Positions 1 to 7,135 of a DNA stretch of 25,821 nt are shown here, in pieces (the stretch's first letter is position 1; each line of letters starts with the position of its first letter). The stretch is from contig JANRJF010000020.1 in the NCBI GenBank assembly GCA_033764095.1, positions 1 to 25,821 of the forward strand, in the 5' to 3' direction. Below the pieces are notes generated by a model that ran no database searches, had not been told where the DNA came from, and saw only the letters and a list, made by a program, of their open reading frames with translations. The position numbers and the translations under genes were made by a program. The DNA is from JBDTMT01 sp033764095. GTDB lineage: Bacteria > Desulfobacterota > Binatia > HRBIN30 > CADEER01.

Positions 1-99
1 GGGGGGGGGGGGGGGGTGGGGGGGCCCCCCCACGACTTTCCTGACCCCAACCCCCAACCCCCAACCCCTAACTCGAGGCCCCAAAATCCGAACCCCTCC
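1..99. other. Low-complexity contig edge: poly-G and C/A-rich tract
   Basis: Bases 1-16 are all G. Bases 17-32 form a perfect 16-nt G/C palindrome (T, seven G, seven C, A). From about 42 to 70 the sequence repeats a CCCCAA-like unit. The tract ends at the ATG of the first gene and carries no credible gene. A 16-G run at a contig start is often an assembly or two-colour sequencing artefact. The CCCCAA tract may be a real simple repeat at which the assembly stopped. Nothing resembling a promoter or ribosome binding site could be picked out here. Confidence 0.6.
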
Positions 100-888
100 A
101 TGAACCTCCTCTTCCTTGGCGACATCGTCGGCAAGCCCGGCCGCCTCGCGGTGCGCCAGCTGCTGCCGAAACTCATCCATCGCGAGCGCGCCGACTTCGT
201 CGTCGCCAATTGCGAGAACATCTCGGGCGGGGCGGGGGTCGAGCCCGACGCCTGCCGCGAGCTGTTCGACGCCGGTTGCGACGTGCTGACCTCGGGCAAT
301 CACATCTGGCGCAAGCGCGAGATCAACGAGTACCTCGATCGCGAGCCGCGCCTGTTGCGGCCAGCGAACTTTCCCGCCGGCGCGCCGGGGCGCGGCGCCG
401 GGACGTTCGCCACGCCTGGCGGCGTCAAGGTCGGCGTCGTCAACCTGATCGGGCGGGTGTTCATGGACGCGGTCGACTGCCCCTTCCAGGCTGGCGACGC
501 CCTGGTCGGCGCGCTGCAGACCGAGACGCCGGTGATCTTCGTCGACATGCACTGCGACGCAACCTCGGAGAAGGCGGCGATGGCGTATCATCTCGTCGGC
601 CGCGCCAGCGGCGTGGTCGGCAGCCACACGCACGTGCAGACCGCCGACGCCCGCGTGCTCAACGGCGGTACCGCGTTCATGACCGACGCCGGCATGTGCG
701 GTCCGGTCGATTCGATCATCGGCGTCAAGCCCGAGCTGGCGCTGCGCCGCTTCCTCACCCACCTGCCGGTGCGCTTCGAGACCGCGTCGGGTCCGACCCT
801 GGTACAGGGGGCGCTGATCGACATCGATCCGGCCAGCGGCCGCGCCCAGCGCATCACCCGCGTGCAGGAGATCGTCGAGCGCCCATGA
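100..888 (+). CDS. YmdB-family metallophosphoesterase (cyclic-nucleotide phosphodiesterase-like)
   Basis: A 262-residue protein of the calcineurin-like YmdB/TIGR00282 family, whose Bacillus and Deinococcus members are di-iron 2',3'/3',5'-cyclic nucleotide phosphodiesterases. The family metal ligands are visible: D8 in FLGDIVGKPG, E39-N40 in ANCENISGG, N67-H68 in SGNHIW, H151 in VDMHCDATSE, and H176/H178 in GSHTHVQTAD. Length matches the family (about 260). The ATG at 100 is chosen because it begins exactly at the conserved MNLLFLGDIVG; the open frame further upstream would translate the low-complexity tract. The stop overlaps the tyrS start by 4 nt (ATGA), so the two genes are probably co-translated. 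Family assignment is firm; the in vivo substrate is not known. Confidence 0.92.
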   Translation: MNLLFLGDIVGKPGRLAVRQLLPKLIHRERADFVVANCENISGGAGVEPDACRELFDAGCDVLTSGNHIWRKREINEYLDREPRLLRPANFPAGAPGRGAGTFATPGGVKVGVVNLIGRVFMDAVDCPFQAGDALVGALQTETPVIFVDMHCDATSEKAAMAYHLVGRASGVVGSHTHVQTADARVLNGGTAFMTDAGMCGPVDSIIGVKPELALRRFLTHLPVRFETASGPTLVQGALIDIDPASGRAQRITRVQEIVERP

Positions 889-2075
889 TCGATCCGCGCG
901 AACAGTTCGAGCGCCTGACGCGCGGCACCGCCACCGTGATTCCACGCGAGGAGCTGCAGGCGAAGCTGGCGCTCGGGCGGCCGTTGCGCGTCAAGCTCGG
1001 CGTCGATCCGACCGCGCCCGACATCCACCTCGGCCACACCGTCGGCCTCACCAAGCTGCGCCAGTTCCAGGATCTCGGCCACCACGCGGTGCTGATCATC
1101 GGCGATTTCACCGCCATGGTCGGCGACCCCAGCGGCCGCTCGGCGACCCGCCCGCAGCTCACCCGTGAAGCGGTGGCGGCGGCGGCGCAGACCTACCAGG
1201 AGCAGGTCTTCAAGGTCCTCGACCGCGCTCGCACCGAGGTGCGCTGGAACGGCGAGTGGTTCGGCAAGATGCAGTTCCCCGACGTCATCCGCCTCGCCGG
1301 GCAGAGCACCGTGGCGCGCATGCTGGAGCGCGACGACTTCGCCAAGCGCTACCGCGAGCAGGCGCCGATCGGCGTGCACGAGTTCCTCTACCCCCTCATG
1401 CAGGCGCACGACTCGGTCGAGATCCGCGCCGACGTCGAGCTCGGCGGCACCGACCAGACCTTCAACATCCTGCTCGGTCGCCAACTGCAGAAGGACGCCG
1501 GCCAGTCGCCGCAGGTGGCGCTCATCCTGCCGCTGCTCGAAGGCACCGACGGCGTGCAGAAGATGAGCAAGTCGCTCGGCAACTACGTCGGCGTCGCCGA
1601 GCCGGCGCAGGAGATCTTCGGCAAGGTGATGTCGATCTCCGACCACCTGATGCAGCGCTGGTACGAGCTGCTTATCCCCGAGCCGAGCGAGGCGCAGCGC
1701 GCGCTGCTCGCGGCGCAGGACTGGATGGGCGCCAAGAAGGCGCTCGGCCGCGCCCTGGCGGCACGCTTCCATGGCGAGGCGGCCGGTGCCGCGGCCCAGC
1801 ACGCCTTCGAGTCGCGTTTCCAGCAGCGCCAGCTCGACGTCGATGCGCTCGACGAGATTGCCGCGCCGCTGAAGGACGGCAAGCTGTGGCTGCCCGGCGC
1901 GCTGGCGCAGGCGCAGCTGGTGAAGTCGAACTCCGAGGCGCGCCGCCTGCTCAAGCAGCGCGCCGTGCGCATCGACGGCAAGACGGTCGAGAGCGAGGAG
2001 TACGCCTGCGTCGCCGGCGCGCTGCTGACCGTCGAGGTCGGCAAGCGGCGCGCGGTGCGGGTGCGTGTCTCATAA
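885..2075 (+). CDS. tyrS: Tyrosyl-tRNA synthetase
   Basis: A 396-residue class I aminoacyl-tRNA synthetase that charges tRNA-Tyr in the cytoplasm. The HIGH-type motif HLGH lies at residues 48-51 and the KMSKS motif at 226-230. The tyrosine pocket region around VELGGTDQTFNILLGR is intact. The C-terminal 60-70 residues form an S4 RNA-binding domain (region SEARRLLKQRAVRIDGK). The intact KMSKS places it with the TyrZ-type enzymes rather than the KFGKT-type of many bacteria. The start overlaps the upstream phosphoesterase by 4 nt. The gene ends just before a long palindrome that could act as a terminator. No alternative start is credible. Confidence 0.97.
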   Translation: MIDPREQFERLTRGTATVIPREELQAKLALGRPLRVKLGVDPTAPDIHLGHTVGLTKLRQFQDLGHHAVLIIGDFTAMVGDPSGRSATRPQLTREAVAAAAQTYQEQVFKVLDRARTEVRWNGEWFGKMQFPDVIRLAGQSTVARMLERDDFAKRYREQAPIGVHEFLYPLMQAHDSVEIRADVELGGTDQTFNILLGRQLQKDAGQSPQVALILPLLEGTDGVQKMSKSLGNYVGVAEPAQEIFGKVMSISDHLMQRWYELLIPEPSEAQRALLAAQDWMGAKKALGRALAARFHGEAAGAAAQHAFESRFQQRQLDVDALDEIAAPLKDGKLWLPGALAQAQLVKSNSEARRLLKQRAVRIDGKTVESEEYACVAGALLTVEVGKRRAVRVRVS

Positions 2076-2082
2076 GCTTTTC

Positions 2083-2156
2083 ACCACCAAGGCACAAAGA
2101 CACCAAGGCCTCACGAAGCGCTTCGTGGGGCCTTGGTGTCTTTGTGCCTTGGTGGT
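2083..2156. repeat. Near-perfect 74-nt palindrome (family A) between tyrS and the aldolase gene
   Basis: The arms at 2084-2110 and 2129-2155 are exact reverse complements over 27 bp. The centre at 2112-2127 is a perfect 16-nt palindrome. With the outer A/T pair, 36 of 37 positions pair; the only mismatch is T2111/G2128. The arm motif CCACCAAGGCACAAAGACAC is, from memory, similar to dispersed repeats seen between genes in many unrelated high-GC genomes. The element could form a strong RNA hairpin downstream of tyrS or a DNA cruciform. No T-tract follows, so it is not a classical intrinsic terminator. Confidence 0.93.
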
Positions 2157-2191
2157 TGAAGAAACGATCGGCTCCGCTCTATGACGGGCCG

Positions 2192-2827
2192 ATGCTGACC
2201 GACAAGGAAGCGCGCCAACAGATCATCCAGATCACCAACGAGCTGTTCGCGATGGGGCTGCTCACCTGCACCGGCGGCAACATCAGCGCCAAAGCGGAGG
2301 AGGAGGGCACCTACTGGATCACGCCGAGTCAGCTCTACAAGGGCGGGCTGACCGAGGACGACGTGGTGCGCATCCGGCCCGACGGCACCGTCGTCGAGGG
2401 CACCAAGGTGCCGTCGGTCGAATATCAGATGCATTGGCGCTGCTACGAGTCGCGCCCCGACTGCAGCGCCGCGATCCATACCCACGCGCCGATCGCCACC
2501 GCGTTCGGGATCTGTAATCTCACCTTTCCGCCGATCAACACCGACGCGGTGTTCCTCGCCGACACGGTGACGGTGCCCTGGTACATGCCGGGCTCGGTCG
2601 AGCTCGCCGACGCGGTCGGCGAGGCGATGAAGCAGTCGAAGGGCGTCATCCTGCAGAACCACGGCCTGATGACCGCCGGCCCCAACCTGCGCAAGGCCGC
2701 CTCGCGCGCCATGAACCTGGAGGAGACGGCGAAGATCGTGCTCTACACCAAGCAGTTCGGCGGCGCGGTGACGGTGCTGCCGCCGGAGTGGGTGGAGCGC
2801 CTGGCCGCGATCGCCGACTTCGTCTGA
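2192..2827 (+). CDS. Class II aldolase/adducin-family protein
   Basis: A 211-residue protein of the zinc-dependent class II aldolase (fuculose-1-phosphate aldolase/ribulose-5-phosphate epimerase) fold. The phosphate-loop motif GGN is at 28-30, the likely catalytic glutamate is E77 in SVEYQMH, the zinc ligands are H96 and H98 in AAIHTHAP, and the third zinc histidine is H157 in LQNHGLM. Length is normal for a single-domain member. All key residues are present, so an active aldolase, epimerase or related decarboxylase is likely; the substrate cannot be read from sequence. The ATG at 2192 has no clear Shine-Dalgarno sequence. The gene follows the family A palindrome and precedes two AhpD-fold genes. 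Confidence 0.88.
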   Translation: MLTDKEARQQIIQITNELFAMGLLTCTGGNISAKAEEEGTYWITPSQLYKGGLTEDDVVRIRPDGTVVEGTKVPSVEYQMHWRCYESRPDCSAAIHTHAPIATAFGICNLTFPPINTDAVFLADTVTVPWYMPGSVELADAVGEAMKQSKGVILQNHGLMTAGPNLRKAASRAMNLEETAKIVLYTKQFGGAVTVLPPEWVERLAAIADFV

Positions 2828-2890
2828 TGGGCGCGCGCGACGGCCGCGTCGCGCGGATGGCGAGCGACGGCGCCTGGGGGTGAGAGCTCC

Positions 2891-3331
2891 GTGAGCATGA
2901 GCTGGTTGGTCGAGCGGGGCGCGTCGTTCGAAGACACGCTGGGGCTGCGCCCCGAGCTGCTGCGCGACTACCAGGCGTTCGAGTCGCAGCTGTGGAGCAG
3001 CGGCGTCGATCCGGCACTGCTGGAGCTCTGCCGCCTGCGGGTCGCCGGTCTGCTCGGATCGAACACCGCGGCGCGCCGGCGCGCGGCGGTGCCCGCCGCA
3101 ATGATCGCGGCGCTCGACGACTGGTCGGCCAGCGACGTGTTCAGCCCGCTGCAGCGCGCCGCGCTGCGCCTCACCGATGGGTTCGTGCTCGATCCACACG
3201 GCGTCAGCGACGCCGACGTCGGCGCGCTCGCCGCGCACCTGTCGCCGCCGCAGACCGTCGCGCTGATCGAGGCGTTGGCGCTGTTCGACGGCTTCACGCG
3301 CTTCCGGCTCATGCTCGGAGCCGATGCATGA
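2891..3331 (+). CDS. Carboxymuconolactone decarboxylase/AhpD-like protein lacking the CxxC
   Basis: A 146-residue helical protein that aligns by eye with the next gene: the SQLWSSGVDP region corresponds to GTLWSRGVLDHP, and RLTDGFVLDP to RYTDAFLVDP. The redox CxxC expected in this fold is missing; LGSNTAARR stands where the next protein has CGYCRS. It may therefore be a structural partner rather than a peroxidase-type enzyme. The GTG at 2891 is used, with an in-frame ATG two codons later as an alternative. The stop overlaps the start of the next gene by 4 nt, suggesting the two are made together and may form a hetero-oligomer (inference). Confidence 0.72.
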   Translation: MSMSWLVERGASFEDTLGLRPELLRDYQAFESQLWSSGVDPALLELCRLRVAGLLGSNTAARRRAAVPAAMIAALDDWSASDVFSPLQRAALRLTDGFVLDPHGVSDADVGALAAHLSPPQTVALIEALALFDGFTRFRLMLGADA

Positions 3332-3834
3332 GCCGGGTGCCGCTGCCGACCGAACCGCCGGCCGACCTGGCCCCGCGCAGCCCGCTCGGCCATCAGCCGG
3401 CGCTGTGGGATGCCTTCTTGCGCCTCTACGGTACGCTGTGGAGCCGCGGCGTGCTCGACCATCCGACGAAAGAGGTTGCGCGCTTGCGCAACGCGCGCGT
3501 CACCGGCTGCGGCTACTGCCGCAGCGTGCGCTTCGAGCAGGCACGGCGCGACGGGCTGAGCGAAGACCTGGTCGCGCAGATCGCAGACGGGTTCGAGGAG
3601 TCGACGCTGTCCGAGCGCTTCAAGCTGGTGATCCGCTACACCGACGCGTTCCTGGTCGATCCGGCCGGCATCGACGCCGACCTGCAGGCGGCGATGCGGC
3701 GTGAGTTCACTGCCGAACAGATCGTCGAGCTCACCGCCGGCATCGCGCTGTTCATGGGGTTCTCGAAGATCGCCGTGGTGTTGGGAACCGTGCCGGAGTC
3801 GATGCCGGTGATGGTCATTCCGACTCCGGCGTAG
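3328..3834 (+). CDS. Carboxymuconolactone decarboxylase/AhpD-like protein with CxxC
   Basis: A 168-residue AhpD/CMD-fold protein. The motif CGYC lies at residues 61-64, followed by RSVRFEQARRDGLSEDLV, the usual helix and loop pattern of this family. Such proteins act as alkylhydroperoxidase-type thiol reductants or as ring-opening decarboxylases; neither role can be chosen from sequence. Its start overlaps the upstream CxxC-less paralogue by 4 nt (ATGA). The gene ends a few bases before a palindromic repeat that also holds the end of the convergent polX gene. Confidence 0.85.
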   Translation: MSRVPLPTEPPADLAPRSPLGHQPALWDAFLRLYGTLWSRGVLDHPTKEVARLRNARVTGCGYCRSVRFEQARRDGLSEDLVAQIADGFEESTLSERFKLVIRYTDAFLVDPAGIDADLQAAMRREFTAEQIVELTAGIALFMGFSKIAVVLGTVPESMPVMVIPTPA

Positions 3835-3841
3835 GGGGTTC

Positions 3842-3912
3842 ACCACGACGACACAACGGCACAACGACGTTACGACTTGCGCCGTGTCGTTGTGCGGTGG
3901 TGTCGTCGTGGT
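3842..3912. repeat. Imperfect palindrome (family B) at a convergent junction, overlapping the polX 3' end
   Basis: The left arm at 3842-3868 and right arm at 3886-3912 pair at 25 of 27 positions, with a loop of about 17 nt. The arm contains ACCACGACGACAC and GCACAACGAC. It lies between two converging genes and includes the stop codon and last 13 codons of polX. A diverged relative is present at 24061-24120. It could serve as a two-way transcription stop, but no T-tract is present. Confidence 0.88.
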
Positions 3913-5633
3913 TTCAGGCGCGACAGAAACGAGTCCACCGGCAGCGTGTTGATCACGTCGGCCGCGGTTGCCCAACCGCGGCGCGCCACCGGGATGCCGT
4001 ATTCGTCCGGGTAGCGCAGGCCGGCGACGGAGTGTGCGTCGGAGTCGATCACCAGCGGGACGCCGGCGTCGACGCACTTGCGCACGTGCTCGTCCTTCAG
4101 GTCGAGGCGGTCGGGCAGGGCGTCGATCTCCATCACCGTGCCGGTGCGCTTGGCGGCGGCGATCAGCGCGTCGATGTCGACGTCGATCGGCTCGCGGCGG
4201 CCGAGTGCGCGGGCGGTGGGATGAAAGAGGATGTCGGCGTGCGGGTTCTCCATGGCGCGGATGAGGCGCCTGGTCTGCTCGGCGCGCGGCAGGTGGAAGT
4301 GTGAGTGCACCGCGACGCCGACCACGTCGAGCTCGGCCAGCACCTCGTCGGGGATGTCGAGCGTGCCGTCCCGGTTGATGTTCACCTCGGCGCCGGCGAG
4401 CAGCCGGAAGCCGCGCTGCTTCCTCGCCAGGGCACGGATGGTCGCCGCCTGCTCGCGCAGGCGCGCCGGACTGAGGCCCATCATGGCGAGGCTCTGGGTG
4501 TGATCGGTGACGGCGATGTAGCGGCGGCCGGCCGCCTTGGCCGCCGCGGCCATCGCCTCGATCGAATCGGCGCCGTCGGTCCAGTCGGTCTGCGTCTGCA
4601 GGTCGCCGAGCAGACTGCCGGGCTCGATCAGCTTCGGCAGGCGGCCGGCGCGCGCCGCCTCGATCTCGCCGGTCATCTCGCGCAGCTCGGGCGGGATGTA
4701 GGGCAGGCCGAGCGCCGCGTAGACGTCCTCCTCGCTGCGGCCGGCGACGGCGCGCTCGCCGTCGAAGACGCCATACTCGTTCAGCTTGAGGCCGCGCTCG
4801 ATCGCCAGCCGGCGCAGCATGACGTTGTGGTCCTTCGAGCCGGTGAAGTAGTTGAGCGCCGCGCCGAAGCTCTCCGGCGGCACGACGCGCAGGTCGGCGT
4901 CCATCCCGTTCACCAGCTGCACCATCGACTTGGTCTCGCCGCTGCCGTGCACCAGCTCGACTTCGGGCCACGTCGTGAAGGCGCGCATCACCGCGTCGGC
5001 GTCGCGCGCCACGACGACGAAATCGAGATCGCCGATGGTCTCGCGCCGGCGCCGCACCGAGCCGGCGGCCACCGCCTGCGACACCCCGGGCAGGGCGCGC
5101 AGGCGGCCCTCGAGGCTGCGCGCCAGCTCCAGCACCTCGCCGAGCGGCCGGCGGCCGCCGCGCTGTTTGAGAAAGCCGATGCCCTTGAGGATCTTCTGCT
5201 CGGTCTTCTCGCCGCTGTGCGGCAGCGCCCGCACCTTGCCGGCGCGCGCGGCGCGCTCCAGGTCGTCGACGGTGCGCACGCCGAGCTCGTCGTAGAGGTG
5301 CTTGACCATCTTCGGCCCGACGCCCTCGATCGTGGTCAGCCCGAGCACGTCCACCGGCGTGGCGCGGCGCAGCGCTTCGAGGTCGTGCATGTGGCCGCTG
5401 TCGATCAGCTCGCCGATGCGCTCGGCGATGCCCTTGCCGACGTGCGGCACGCGTTCGAGACCTTTGACGCCGCTCTGCGCCCACAGCTCCGCCGCCGGGC
5501 GGTCGAGCGCCTCGATCGCGTCGGCCACCTTCTCGTAGGCGCGCGGCTTGAACGGCACGCCGGTCATGTCGAGGAACAGCGCCATCTCGCGCAGCCGGGT
5601 GGCGATCTCGGCATTGGTTGGTCGGCGCGCCAT
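3870..5633 (-). CDS. polX: DNA polymerase X family protein with C-terminal PHP domain
   Basis: A 587-residue bacterial PolX, a gap-filling DNA repair polymerase with a PHP 3'-5' exonuclease/AP-endonuclease domain. Helix-hairpin-helix segments occur at about 60-75 and 100-115. The nucleotidyltransferase motif is GS at 191-192 with D202 and D204 (GDLDFVV), and the third aspartate is D247 (DADLRVV). The PHP domain runs from about 345 to 570 with VTDHTQ, HSHFH (443-447), HPTAR (471-475) and SDAH (531-534). Its first motif reads LQTQTDWTDG: both histidines of the usual HxH are glutamine. The C-terminal 13 residues (575-587, very basic) are encoded by the family B palindrome. It is divergent from the Rieske gene. 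Confidence 0.93.
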   Translation of the reverse strand: MARRPTNAEIATRLREMALFLDMTGVPFKPRAYEKVADAIEALDRPAAELWAQSGVKGLERVPHVGKGIAERIGELIDSGHMHDLEALRRATPVDVLGLTTIEGVGPKMVKHLYDELGVRTVDDLERAARAGKVRALPHSGEKTEQKILKGIGFLKQRGGRRPLGEVLELARSLEGRLRALPGVSQAVAAGSVRRRRETIGDLDFVVVARDADAVMRAFTTWPEVELVHGSGETKSMVQLVNGMDADLRVVPPESFGAALNYFTGSKDHNVMLRRLAIERGLKLNEYGVFDGERAVAGRSEEDVYAALGLPYIPPELREMTGEIEAARAGRLPKLIEPGSLLGDLQTQTDWTDGADSIEAMAAAAKAAGRRYIAVTDHTQSLAMMGLSPARLREQAATIRALARKQRGFRLLAGAEVNINRDGTLDIPDEVLAELDVVGVAVHSHFHLPRAEQTRRLIRAMENPHADILFHPTARALGRREPIDVDIDALIAAAKRTGTVMEIDALPDRLDLKDEHVRKCVDAGVPLVIDSDAHSVAGLRYPDEYGIPVARRGWATAADVINTLPVDSFLSRLKPRRHHRTTTRRKS

Positions 5634-5742
5634 TTCCGACGACTAGCGAAGCGGCGGTCCCCCCGCCAGCCGTGCCCGTGCATGCGCGGGCGGCCTGGCC
5701 ACGGATCACATGGATGTCACGGAAGAGGAGCACGGCGCTCGG

Positions 5743-5771
5743 TTGCCGGTGCGCGCGCCGCGCACTAGAAG
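5743..5771 (+). promoter_or_regulatory. Possible sigma70-type promoter of the Rieske gene
   Basis: TTGCCG at 5743-5748 and TAGAAG at 5766-5771 are separated by 17 nt, each matching 4 of 6 consensus bases. They lie 27 nt before the ATG of the Rieske protein in the 164-nt divergent region. In such GC-rich DNA chance matches are common, so this is only a suggestion. Confidence 0.25.
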
Positions 5772-5797
5772 GGGCGGCCCAGTACAGGAGCGCAGCG

Positions 5798-6133
5798 ATG
5801 GCGGAGTTCGTCCGCGTGGCAAGCAAGAAGGAAATCCCCAGCGGGCAGGGCCGCATGTTCGAGGTCGGGGGCCGCCAGGTGGCGGTGTTCAACGTCGGCG
5901 GCAAACTGCACGCGATCGACAATCGCTGCGAGCACCAGCAGGGCCCACTCGCCGACGGCGACCTGGACGGCTGCGTGGTTACCTGCCCGTGGCACGGCTG
6001 GACCTATGACGTCACCAGCGGCCAGTCCCCCGACGACCCTGGCACCCGCGTCGCCTGCTTCCTGGTCAAGCTGCAGGGCGACGACGTGTTGATCGCGCTG
6101 GCCGAGGAAGACCGCGTCGCCGGGGACCAGTGA
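5798..6133 (+). CDS. Rieske [2Fe-2S] ferredoxin
   Basis: A 111-residue soluble Rieske protein of the NirD/dioxygenase-ferredoxin type. The cluster ligands are C44 and H46 (CEHQQGPL) and C63 and H66 (CPWHGW). There is no signal peptide or membrane helix, so it is cytoplasmic and probably donates electrons to an oxygenase or similar partner not found in this window. The start is set by AGGAG at 5786-5790, 7 nt before the ATG. The stop codon lies inside a short TGACCAG direct repeat (about 6125-6138). The gene stands alone between divergent polX and the sulfotransferase. Confidence 0.92.
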   Translation: MAEFVRVASKKEIPSGQGRMFEVGGRQVAVFNVGGKLHAIDNRCEHQQGPLADGDLDGCVVTCPWHGWTYDVTSGQSPDDPGTRVACFLVKLQGDDVLIALAEEDRVAGDQ

Positions 6134-6206
6134 CCAGTCACCGCTGCACGCCTCTTCTTCGTGGATGACATAGTCGGGAGCGGATGGTACGGATTCGTGC
6201 TTGCCC

Positions 6207-7130
6207 ATGACTGTTGAACGCTGGGCCGATCGGCCCGACGCGCGTCTGTTGCTGCTGCTCAGCTCGGAGCGCTCCGGTTCGACGCTGCTGCGCTACCTGC
6301 TCGGCGAGCACAGCCGGCTGGTGTCGCCGCAGGAGCTCTTCGTCCTGCGCTATCCCGACTACGACACCTGGCGGGCCAAGAAGGCGGTCGCGATCGAGAG
6401 CCTGCTGGAGTACTTCCGCCTGATCGGCCAGCCGAAGAGCGAGGCGGAGATCGACGCCGCCTGCCGTGGCCGCTCGGCGGTCGAGCTGTGCGACTGGATG
6501 CTCGGCTTCCTGCCGCCGCGCGCCATCCTGATCGACAAGACGCCGGCCTACGCCAACGAACGGACGACGCTCGAGCGCACCCGCCCACTCGGTCCGTTCT
6601 ACGTCTGGTTGATCCGCCATCCGCTCGCCGTGATCGACTCGCAGGTGCGGCTGAAAGAGAAGCTGCGCTCGCGCAAGGCGGCGAGCGGCGGCGCGGCGAC
6701 GCGCCTGCGCGCCGAGATCGGCAAGCTGAAGCGCCAGCTGACGCGCCACGACGAGACCGTCGCGCGCCGCCGCGAGGCGAAGTGGGTGGCGCAGAACCGC
6801 AACATCCACCGCTTCCTCGCCGCCGTGCCGAAGGATCAGCAGTGCACCGTCTACTTCGAGGATCTGGTGCGGCAGCCGGAGGCCGAGCTGACGCGGTTCT
6901 GCGACAGCATCGGGTTGGAGCGCGAGGCCGCCGTCGGAAAGCTGGGCGCCGCGCCGGAGATGAATCCGCACCTCGGCGACCCGAACTTCCACCAGCATCG
7001 CCAGGTCGACGCCGAGATGGCCGACGACTGGATGGCCCGCTACAGCGAGGCCTGGCTGGCGCCGGAGACGTTGGCGCTGATGGACGCGATCGGCGTGCGC
7101 CGGCCGGGTCGCCCGGCGCGCAGCGCCTGA
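6207..7130 (+). CDS. Sulfotransferase family protein
   Basis: A 307-residue PAPS-dependent sulfotransferase-like protein. The 5'-phosphosulfate-binding loop is SSERSGSTLL at 19-28, the 3'-phosphate-binding motif is RHPLAVIDS at 137-145, and a typical late motif YFEDLVRQPEAEL lies at 216-228. Residues 150-195 are rich in Arg/Lys and Glu and probably form an inserted helical hairpin. The acceptor could be a lipid, polyketide or sugar; sequence does not tell. The ATG at 6207 is preferred; a TTG two codons upstream is also in frame, and neither has a clear Shine-Dalgarno. The next gene starts 5 nt downstream. Confidence 0.87.
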   Translation: MTVERWADRPDARLLLLLSSERSGSTLLRYLLGEHSRLVSPQELFVLRYPDYDTWRAKKAVAIESLLEYFRLIGQPKSEAEIDAACRGRSAVELCDWMLGFLPPRAILIDKTPAYANERTTLERTRPLGPFYVWLIRHPLAVIDSQVRLKEKLRSRKAASGGAATRLRAEIGKLKRQLTRHDETVARRREAKWVAQNRNIHRFLAAVPKDQQCTVYFEDLVRQPEAELTRFCDSIGLEREAAVGKLGAAPEMNPHLGDPNFHQHRQVDAEMADDWMARYSEAWLAPETLALMDAIGVRRPGRPARSA

Positions 7131-7135
7131 CCGGC

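Noticed and set aside
2083..2156. Classical rho-independent terminator after tyrS
   Set aside because: The hairpin is very long and no T-run follows it on the plus strand; it is better called a palindromic repeat.
2968..5922. Very long open frame on the minus strand spanning the AhpD genes, polX and beyond
   Set aside because: It is a GC-rich shadow frame, full of Arg/Ala with no family motif, and overlaps well-supported genes on the same and opposite strands.
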